DNA from: an uncultured Nitrospira sp.
Lineage (GTDB): Bacteria; Nitrospirota; Nitrospiria; Nitrospirales; Nitrospiraceae
Reading direction: 5' to 3'
DNA length: 46,861 nt
NCBI GenBank assembly: GCA_946479785.1
Contig: CAMLHQ010000021.1
Location: forward strand, 1 to 46,861
Shown in pieces: positions 41,670-46,861 of the stretch (its first letter is position 1; each line of letters starts with the position of its first letter). The notes under the pieces are model-generated. The model worked only from the letters and a program-made list of their open reading frames with translations. It made no database searches and was not told where the DNA came from. A program made the translations under genes and the position numbers.

Positions 41670-42233
41670 ATGCGCAAGCCTCAGCAGATCACGGTCGACC
41701 GATCGTTGCTGCTCTACGTGCTGCACCTCGCAGAGCCGCACGGCTTACTTAGCGACGTCAAGCTCCAACAACTCTGTTTTCTTTGCGAGCTGCAGATGTT
41801 CGGCAAAGGGATCAAGGGCTTTCATTTCGAATTCTTCCGGTTCGCCTACGGTGCGTTCAGTAAAGATCTTGATAACGACCTCACTTCTCTCCGCCGGAAA
41901 GAACGGGTGGAGAATTTCACATTATCGGATCAGGCTCGGGAGGAAGTGCTCCCCTTGATTGAAAAGGGCGTCGCCGGCGTCGAGACGAATGAGAAAGTAA
42001 TCGAAATTGTGAAGGCGGTCGTGGCTACCTATGGCCCACAGGACAGCGGCGCCATCACGAATTCGGTGGAGGCCGTAGAGCTCAGCACGCCGCAAGATCC
42101 TGAATTCAAGATTCCCATCCGCGACATCGTGTTCCATACCACGTTGCTTGTGCCTCATCGCATCGAGGTGCAAATAGAATTTACGTTTGCACCGGCGTTG
42201 CTGGCCAAGGTGAACCAGGCGATGGGGTACTGA
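41670..42233 (+). CDS. Panacea/SocA-like domain protein
   Basis: A 187-residue cytoplasmic protein without signal or membrane segments. The first 75 residues (SLLLYVLHLAEPHGLLSDV, KLQQLCFLCELQMFG, then RFAYGAFSKDLDNDLTSL) resemble the Panacea domain (DUF4065, SocA/GepA group). That domain is found in antitoxins and in proteins linked to proteolysis. The second half is unlike the family and ends in strands. No toxin gene is adjacent: fur is divergent and an M32 peptidase is convergent, so a toxin-antitoxin role is not supported by context. Homology is weak and by eye only. Confidence 0.5.
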   Translation: MRKPQQITVDRSLLLYVLHLAEPHGLLSDVKLQQLCFLCELQMFGKGIKGFHFEFFRFAYGAFSKDLDNDLTSLRRKERVENFTLSDQAREEVLPLIEKGVAGVETNEKVIEIVKAVVATYGPQDSGAITNSVEAVELSTPQDPEFKIPIRDIVFHTTLLVPHRIEVQIEFTFAPALLAKVNQAMGY

Positions 42234-42272
42234 CACAAGCTCGAAGCCTTGCGAACGATGCGAGGAAGAGGG

Positions 42273-43811
42273 TTAACCGTGGAGACGATAGAGCTCTCCG
42301 TATTTCCGCTCCACATAGCGCAAAAACGGTTCCGGGCTCAGGCCGACGCCGGTGACCCGCTGTGAAAGGTGGTCGGGCGTGAACATGCGGCCCCAGCGGT
42401 GAATTTTCTGGCCGAGCCAGCGCCGCAAGATCATTAACTGTCCCGCAGCGATTTCGTCCTCGATGTTGGGGATTTCGAGTCTCGCCTGGTCGTAGAACTG
42501 CACGGCATAGAGATTTCCGAGTGTATAGGTCGGGAAGTAGCCGAAGGCTCCCATCGACCAATGCACGTCCTGCAACACGCCTTCTCCGTCGTTCGAGGGC
42601 GTGATTCCCAGATACTCTTTCATTTTGTGGTTCCAGATCTCTGGTAGTTCTTCCGGGTTTGTCTTCCCCTCGATCAGGTCCTGCTCAATCTCAAACCGCA
42701 GCATGATGTGCAGATTGTAGGTCAACTCGTCGGCCTCCACGCGGATCAACGAAGGCTTCACGCGATTGATGGCTTTATAGAACTGTTCCGTGTCCACGGC
42801 ACGCAATTGGTGGTGAAAGGTTGCCTGGAGGATGGGATAAAAGAACCGCCAGAACGCGCGTGAGCGACCCACGCAGTTTTCCCACATCCGTGACTGACTC
42901 TCATGGATGCCAAGCGACACTGATTCGCCGAGAGGAGTGCCGTAATGCGCTGGGTCTAGCCCTTGGTCGTAGAGCCCATGCCCGCCTTCGTGGATACAGC
43001 TGAAGAGGCAGGAGGCAAGATCGTACTCGTGGACGCGCGTCGTCACGCGGACGTCGGTGGGATGGAATGATGTCGTAAAGGGGTGAGCCGAGAGATCCAG
43101 CCGGCCCTTCTCAAAATCGTATCCCATTGCAATCAACACCAGGCGGCCGAATTCCATCTGCCGCGGCTGATCGTAGGCGTGGTATAGAAATCCATCGTCA
43201 ATCTGCACCGCGCTGTTTTGAATGTTTTTGAGCAGCGGAACGAGCTGTGCTTTCAGTTGAGCAAAGAGGGGGCGCAGGGCTGCAATTGTCGATCCCGGTT
43301 CATAGATGTCCAGCAGGGCATTGTAGGGAGAGTCTTGAAATCCCAAATGCTGGGCTTCCTCACGTTTGAGCGACAAGACATTGCGAAGGTTTGGGAGGAA
43401 CGATTTGAAGTGGCTCTGTTCTTTCGCTTCGATCCAGGCCTGTTGTGCCAACGAGCATTCGCGGCTCAATCGCATGACAAAATCGGATGGAAGTTTTTTC
43501 GCGCGGTTATAGTCTCGCCACACTTCGCGCAGCAGTGCACGGGACGATTCGTCCCACAATTCGCCGTCTTGTTCGAGGGGCAAGCCGGTGTCGAGATCGA
43601 GCCAGCTTCCCAGCAGACGCTCGATGTCGGACGACACCAATTTCTGGTGGGCGATGCCCTGCAGGATGGCGATCTGCTCGGCGCGGGCTGCGCCGCCACC
43701 AGCCGGCATGTAGGTTTCCTGATCCCAGGACAATACGGAGGCTGCACCGTTGATGAGCTGGATCTCCAGCAACTTGGTGGATAGCGCTTCCAGAGTCTTC
43801 AGAGTCTTCAC
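42273..43811 (-). CDS. Carboxypeptidase Taq (M32 family metallocarboxypeptidase)
   Basis: Zinc carboxypeptidase that removes C-terminal residues from peptides in the cytoplasm. The 512-residue, nearly all-helical protein has the zinc motif HEGGH (274-278, in SCIHEGGHGLYDQGL), with the third ligand expected in SLGIHESQSRMWEN about 25 residues on. Other M32 blocks are TRVHEYDLASCLF, RVEADELTYNLHIMLRFE and DVHWSMGAFGYFPTYTLGN. The start is GTG with GGAGG nine bases upstream. The first codons form a nine-base tandem repeat (AAGACTCTG twice, giving KTLKTL). It is divergent from the methyltransferase gene. Confidence 0.94.
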   Translation of the reverse strand: MKTLKTLEALSTKLLEIQLINGAASVLSWDQETYMPAGGGAARAEQIAILQGIAHQKLVSSDIERLLGSWLDLDTGLPLEQDGELWDESSRALLREVWRDYNRAKKLPSDFVMRLSRECSLAQQAWIEAKEQSHFKSFLPNLRNVLSLKREEAQHLGFQDSPYNALLDIYEPGSTIAALRPLFAQLKAQLVPLLKNIQNSAVQIDDGFLYHAYDQPRQMEFGRLVLIAMGYDFEKGRLDLSAHPFTTSFHPTDVRVTTRVHEYDLASCLFSCIHEGGHGLYDQGLDPAHYGTPLGESVSLGIHESQSRMWENCVGRSRAFWRFFYPILQATFHHQLRAVDTEQFYKAINRVKPSLIRVEADELTYNLHIMLRFEIEQDLIEGKTNPEELPEIWNHKMKEYLGITPSNDGEGVLQDVHWSMGAFGYFPTYTLGNLYAVQFYDQARLEIPNIEDEIAAGQLMILRRWLGQKIHRWGRMFTPDHLSQRVTGVGLSPEPFLRYVERKYGELYRLHG

Positions 43812-43928
43812 ATCCGGTCGCCTCCCAAGTTGACAGGCATGCTATGATCGTGCCGTCCGCATATTGCAGTACATCTACCCAGTTTACGCACGAAAGTGTG
43901 GTTTTTCAAACGCAGGAGGCCATTCGTC

Positions 43929-44573
43929 ATGAAGTCGTTAGTTTCCGCTGAGATCGAAGCCTATGCCGAAGCGCACTCCATGGCGGAATCTGAGGTCTGC
44001 CGCGCTCTCCGCGCAGCCACTCACGATCAGATGGATTGTCCACAGATGGTGGTCGGACCGCTCGAAGGTGCGTTTTTGAAGATGATGACGCGAGTGGTCC
44101 AGGCCAAACAAGTCCTGGAGATCGGTATGTTTACCGGGTACAGCGCCCTATGTTTTGCTGAGGCGTTGCCGGCTGACGGTACGGTCACGACCTGCGAAAT
44201 CGATGAAGAATCGGCTGCTCTTGCCCGCCAGTATTTCGTCCGCTCGCCTCACGGCAAGAAAATTAGGGTCCGCATGGGGCCGGCGCTTGAGACAATGCGA
44301 GACCTTCATGGGCCGTTCGATCTCATCTTTGTCGACGCTGATAAGCTGAACTACCTGAATTATTATCGACGAGCGAAAGAGCTCCTTGCCCCGGCCGGCG
44401 TCATTCTCATCGATAATGTGCTTTGGGACGGCGACGTCCTGTTGCAGCCGCCGCCGGATGAGCGAACGGCTGCAATTCAGGAGGTGAATCGCGTGGTCAC
44501 ATCTGATCCGGATGTGTCCGCGGTTCTCGTCACGATCAGGGATGGAGTCCTCGTGATAAGAAAGAGCGGCTAG
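43929..44573 (+). CDS. SAM-dependent O-methyltransferase (class I, CCoAOMT-like)
   Basis: A 214-residue methyltransferase of the caffeoyl-CoA O-methyltransferase family (MTF3 type). The SAM-binding motif is VLEIGMFTGYSALCFAEAL (about residues 60-78). The Mg-binding and catalytic part is DLIFVDADKLNYLNYYRRA with ILIDNVLWDGDVL. The natural substrate cannot be deduced; bacterial members act on catechol-like hydroxyls. ATG 43929 is chosen because AGGAGG stands upstream; the GTG at 43896 only adds a basic stretch. It ends in a four-base overlap with the convergent DUF1579 gene. Confidence 0.9.
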   Translation: MKSLVSAEIEAYAEAHSMAESEVCRALRAATHDQMDCPQMVVGPLEGAFLKMMTRVVQAKQVLEIGMFTGYSALCFAEALPADGTVTTCEIDEESAALARQYFVRSPHGKKIRVRMGPALETMRDLHGPFDLIFVDADKLNYLNYYRRAKELLAPAGVILIDNVLWDGDVLLQPPPDERTAAIQEVNRVVTSDPDVSAVLVTIRDGVLVIRKSG

Positions 44574-45178
44574 GAAGAGGGCTTCCTGGTATAGGTGATC
44601 TCCATCATCTTCGTTTCCTTACCTCCATGGTGGGTTCCATACATGTCAAACGTCTGGGTGTTGCTATCCACAATCTTCCAGACCGCACGATGCGTCATGT
44701 GGCCCCCGCCTAATTCAGCGTGCTGTCCCCTCAGCGCGATCGTCTTGCCATCCGCGCTCCCTGTGCCTTCCATGGTAAAGATCCCCGTGCCCATACTATC
44801 GATCCATGTCGAGACATAGCGTTTGCGAAGGTTGTCATAGCCGCTGATGCCAATTCCGGAGTAGGGGTGTCCCATCATATTGCCGTTGAATTCCTGCTGC
44901 AGAAAACGTCCATCCAGCAACATCTTCATCTCTACGGAACCGGTCGATTCTGTCGGAGGTTTACCGGGCTCCATCCATTCCTTGGTCGTGGTTGTCCAGC
45001 TCCCCACGAGACTCGCGAATTGCTTGTGCGGCTCCCCGGGCGTTGCCAGCTTCGCATAGGCTTCCATCATCGCCTGGGGGTCCGTCTGTTTCTCCGCCTT
45101 CTTATTCTTCGCCATCGCTAAGGAGGCAGTCAGTACAACAACACAGAAACAAGCGAGAGTGAGATGTCCGAATCGCAT
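44570..45178 (-). CDS. Exported DUF1579 protein
   Basis: A 202-residue protein with a signal peptide (LTLACFCVVVLTASLAMA, cleavage near residue 23). The DUF1579 beta-barrel-like domain follows: HKQFASLVGSWTTTTKEWM, VEMKMLLDGRFLQQEFNG, and GISGYDNLRKRYVSTWIDS (a lipocalin-like pattern), then RAVWKIVDSNTQTFDMYG. The function of this family is unknown. The ATG has AAGGAGG upstream. It is the last gene of a minus-strand group after YCII, with 108 bases between them that include the VOC remnant. Confidence 0.85.
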   Translation of the reverse strand: MRFGHLTLACFCVVVLTASLAMAKNKKAEKQTDPQAMMEAYAKLATPGEPHKQFASLVGSWTTTTKEWMEPGKPPTESTGSVEMKMLLDGRFLQQEFNGNMMGHPYSGIGISGYDNLRKRYVSTWIDSMGTGIFTMEGTGSADGKTIALRGQHAELGGGHMTHRAVWKIVDSNTQTFDMYGTHHGGKETKMMEITYTRKPSS

Positions 45179-45253
45179 GATGTCCTCCTTGGTGTCATTC
45201 TTCCAAACGGCCAACATCTAACCATCCACGTCGCGCATAAGGCCGCCCTTTCG

Positions 45254-45283
45254 AAACCGGAGATCTATTTTCCCGGTTTCTCC
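45254..45283 (-). pseudogene. Vestigial tail of a second VOC gene
   Basis: This stretch matches the end of the VOC gene and its downstream bases at 45733-45762, with 26 of 31 positions identical when extended by one base. On the minus strand, GAG AAA CCG GGA AAA TAG (45282-45265) encodes E-K-P-G-K-stop, the same C-terminus as the intact VOC protein. It follows the YCII stop codon by four bases. It looks like a leftover of a tandem duplication. The same bases contain an 8-bp inverted repeat (GAAACCGG/CCGGTTTC). Confidence 0.5.
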
Positions 45284-45286
45284 CCT

Positions 45287-45712
45287 CTACCGGTTTTGGG
45301 CTGCCTGCAACCGCGCATGTGCCTCCTGCTCTCTGAATTCAGGTGTGAACGCGGCGCCGAAATCTTTGGCCTCGAACACTTGGCGAATCTCGATCGCACT
45401 CTCTTCGTTATGGGGATTGGGGCAATGCTTCACCCATTCGATCGCCTCTTCCTTCGATTTCACCTGCCAGAGCCAGAAACCGGCGATTAACTCTTTCGTC
45501 TCGGGAAAGGGACCGTCGATCACGGTTCGTTTCGTTCCAGAAAATGTCACACGCGCGCCTGAGGAACTCGCATGGAGCCCCTCGGCCGCAAGCAGTACTC
45601 CAGCCTTCGCCAGTTCTTCATTGAACTTTCCCATCTCACTCAGAAGCTGTTCGCTTGGCATGACGCCCGCCTCCGAGTCCTTGCTGGCTTTCACAATGAT
45701 CATGAATCGCAT
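45287..45712 (-). CDS. YCII-related (DGPF-domain) protein
   Basis: A 141-residue protein of the YCII/DGPF family, small ferredoxin-like folds often coded near ECF sigma factors and VOC proteins. It starts MRFMIIVKASKDSEAGVMP and contains the DGPF signature VIDGPFPETKELIAGFWLW (about residues 65-83) and EAIEWVKHCPNPH. The biochemical role is unknown in general. The ATG at 45710-45712 has GGAGA upstream; the frame is open far upstream but that part lies over the VOC gene. It follows the VOC gene by 31 bases. Confidence 0.87.
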   Translation of the reverse strand: MRFMIIVKASKDSEAGVMPSEQLLSEMGKFNEELAKAGVLLAAEGLHASSSGARVTFSGTKRTVIDGPFPETKELIAGFWLWQVKSKEEAIEWVKHCPNPHNEESAIEIRQVFEAKDFGAAFTPEFREQEAHARLQAAQNR

Positions 45713-45743
45713 AACGGTATCTCCTTTTCCCCAAACCGCAGAT

Positions 45744-46124
45744 TTATTTCCCCGGCTTTTCCCAGAGTGCGATGACGTTGCCCTCCGCATCGGCAAAGTC
45801 CGCCATAAAACCCCACTCTCCGATTGAATGTTTTGGTGTAACGACCTTGCCTCCTGCCTTCTCGATTGCTGTGAGCGTCTTATCGATGGAAGCGGTTTGC
45901 ACGCCGAACGAGGGATGGTCGTCTTTGGATTTGCGCTTGTAGAAACCTCCGTTGATGCCTCCCGGCTCAATCGGATGTTGGTCTTTGTCCACGGCTGTTG
46001 TGAGCGCCATCGCTCCCTCGTCTTGCCACAGATCCACCGTCCAGTCGAAAACTGTTTCATAAAAGTCTTTTGCTTTCTTCAAGTCCGAAGCTGGGATTTC
46101 GAATAGCACGACTTTGTTCTCCAT
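45744..46124 (-). CDS. VOC-family (glyoxalase/bleomycin-resistance fold) protein
   Basis: A 126-residue protein with two beta-alpha-beta-beta-beta units typical of the vicinal-oxygen-chelate fold: VVLFEIPASDLKKAKDFYETVF DWTV in the first (given in two parts) and SIDKTLTAIEKAGGKVVTPK with GFMADFADAEGNVIALWEK in the second. The Glu in FEIPASD and in NVIALWE occupy the usual metal positions. Substrate unknown. An AGGAGGAG site stands just before the ATG. It is the first gene of the VOC-YCII pair; a copy of its last codons remains after YCII. Confidence 0.88.
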   Translation of the reverse strand: MENKVVLFEIPASDLKKAKDFYETVFDWTVDLWQDEGAMALTTAVDKDQHPIEPGGINGGFYKRKSKDDHPSFGVQTASIDKTLTAIEKAGGKVVTPKHSIGEWGFMADFADAEGNVIALWEKPGK

Positions 46125-46377
46125 ATCTCCTCCTATTTGAATTGCAATTTCATCGGATCCTGATTGATCAACAGGAGGGCCAATGCTGAACCCTCCTCGG
46201 CTATACAGATATTCCTAGGCACAGCGATCTGTTCCGTGGTCGTTTCGACGATCCAAAATCGACTGGGCCTGCCTAGTCAAACAAATCTCACCCTGCGAAT
46301 ACACTGGCAAAACACCTAGGTGAGAGCGATAGAGGGGATACTAGGCGATCTGAACAGGCAGTCGTCTATAGCGAGCG
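46125..46377. other. Non-coding gap with inverted repeats and clustered CTAG
   Basis: No gene is seen in these 253 bases. They contain AGGAGGG (46173-46179) facing CCCTCCT (46191-46197), CTAGGCA (46215-46221) facing TGCCTAG (46270-46276), and the palindrome CACCTAGGTG (46313-46322). The tetramer CTAG, usually rare in bacteria, occurs four times between 46215 and 46344. The first inverted repeat may be a weak terminator of the DoxX gene, but lacks a T-run. Confidence 0.4.
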
Positions 46378-46776
46378 CTACTGTCGTAACGGAAGGAGTA
46401 GGCGCAGTCGTTCATCACGTAAGAACAGCCCGCCCCAGACCAGCACACCGAGCACGACCGAGGCGAAAAACGGTTCACCGATTCGCACGTGGGTCGCCGT
46501 GGCGCCGCCTAAGTAACCGGTGAGCAGGATTGCGCCGAGCACAGACGTGCGTGGAATGAGATACACGATCGTGCAAAGGAGTTCGACGATCCCGATTCCC
46601 AACGCCAGACTGTCGTCATAACCCAATCGAACGAAACCCTCTATGACCGATGACGGCTTCACCAGTTTCATCATGCCGCTGAAGAGCAGCAACAGCGCCG
46701 GGAGTGCGCTCATGACATATCCTGTCCAGAGCAGTTTCTTTGAAGAGAAAGAAAAGTACGTTTCTACCGGCATCAT
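46378..46776 (-). CDS. DoxX-family membrane protein
   Basis: A 132-residue inner-membrane protein with four hydrophobic segments (about 14-36, 55-75, 77-97 and 101-120). The DoxX-like pattern is visible: LLLFSGMMKLVKPSSVIEGFVRLGY (part: LFSGMMKLVKPSSV) and LGIGIVELLCTIVYLIPRTSVLG (part: GIGIVELLCTIVYLIP), with GGATATHVR in the third segment. DoxX proteins are loosely linked to quinone or thiosulfate metabolism and stress; the role here is unknown. AAGGAG stands three bases before the first ATG and six before the second (46773), so the second may be used. It is on the same strand as the VOC-YCII pair but 253 bases away. Confidence 0.85.
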   Translation of the reverse strand: MMPVETYFSFSSKKLLWTGYVMSALPALLLLFSGMMKLVKPSSVIEGFVRLGYDDSLALGIGIVELLCTIVYLIPRTSVLGAILLTGYLGGATATHVRIGEPFFASVVLGVLVWGGLFLRDERLRLLLPLRQ

Positions 46777-46861
46777 ATTCTCCTTGTGCCAGACATGCGA
46801 GCGTCTGCTATGACGATCGCATCGCTCATAGGCTTGCTGTAAACGTTGAATGTCGATCTTC

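Overview
The window reads as a chromosomal segment of a Gram-negative, rod-shaped bacterium of fairly high G+C content. Outer-membrane traits are visible: a beta-barrel porin, TonB-ExbB-ExbD, several lipoproteins with lipoboxes, and an intact mreBCD-mrdA-rodA elongasome block. The mixture of gene orders (ilvB-ilvN-ilvC-psd-pssA-leuA with a leucine T-box, as in Desulfobacterota-like genomes; DUF2905-spoIID-queA; mre-rng) and the feel of the proteins fit the phylum Nitrospirota, most likely a Nitrospira-lineage organism. That assignment is an inference from memory, not a database result. No tRNA, rRNA, CRISPR array, prophage or insertion sequence is visible.

Layout. 1-2740: a short RNase HIII, a lipoprotein M48 protease, a PilZ protein and the RNase P RNA gene with its own promoter. 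2826-16336: branched-chain amino acid, aspartate-family and phospholipid genes (ilvB, ilvN, ilvC, psd, pssA), then a T-box leader with a leucine (CTC) specifier, leuA, a cupin, leuB, an NHL propeller, asd, a DUF2905 protein, a SpoIID-like protein and queA. Imperfect palindromic repeats of one family lie at the left edge, inside the leuA leader and just after spoIID. 16420-24945: a membrane-anchored SurA/PpiD-like protein, an RDD protein, mreB-mreC-mreD-mrdA-rodA and RNase G. 24950-29170: dprA, topA and a bacterioferritin that has lost most ferroxidase ligands. 29154-29855: an HD-GYP protein.

29961-41536 is an iron island and the most interesting part. A minus-strand operon (zinc-ribbon protein, porin, lipoprotein, FMN-binding protein with an SGAT flavinylation motif, four-helix membrane protein with several histidines) starts at a promoter whose -10/+1 region carries a Fur box. 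Divergent from it are a lipoprotein and an ApbE flavin transferase, the enzyme that attaches FMN to such motifs. Next to them, on the minus strand, lie fur, fbpA-fbpB-fbpC (periplasmic ferric iron uptake), exbB, exbD and tonB; the fbpA promoter has the same -10/Fur-box geometry. Together they suggest an iron-starvation-induced, extracytoplasmic covalent-flavin redox system working with ferric-iron import.

41670-46861: a Panacea/SocA-like protein, an M32 carboxypeptidase, an O-methyltransferase, a DUF1579 protein, and a small YCII-VOC-DoxX group with a vestigial second copy of the VOC gene tail.

Coordinates of genes were checked against start and stop codons. Promoters, Fur boxes and RNA structures were found by eye and are predictions.
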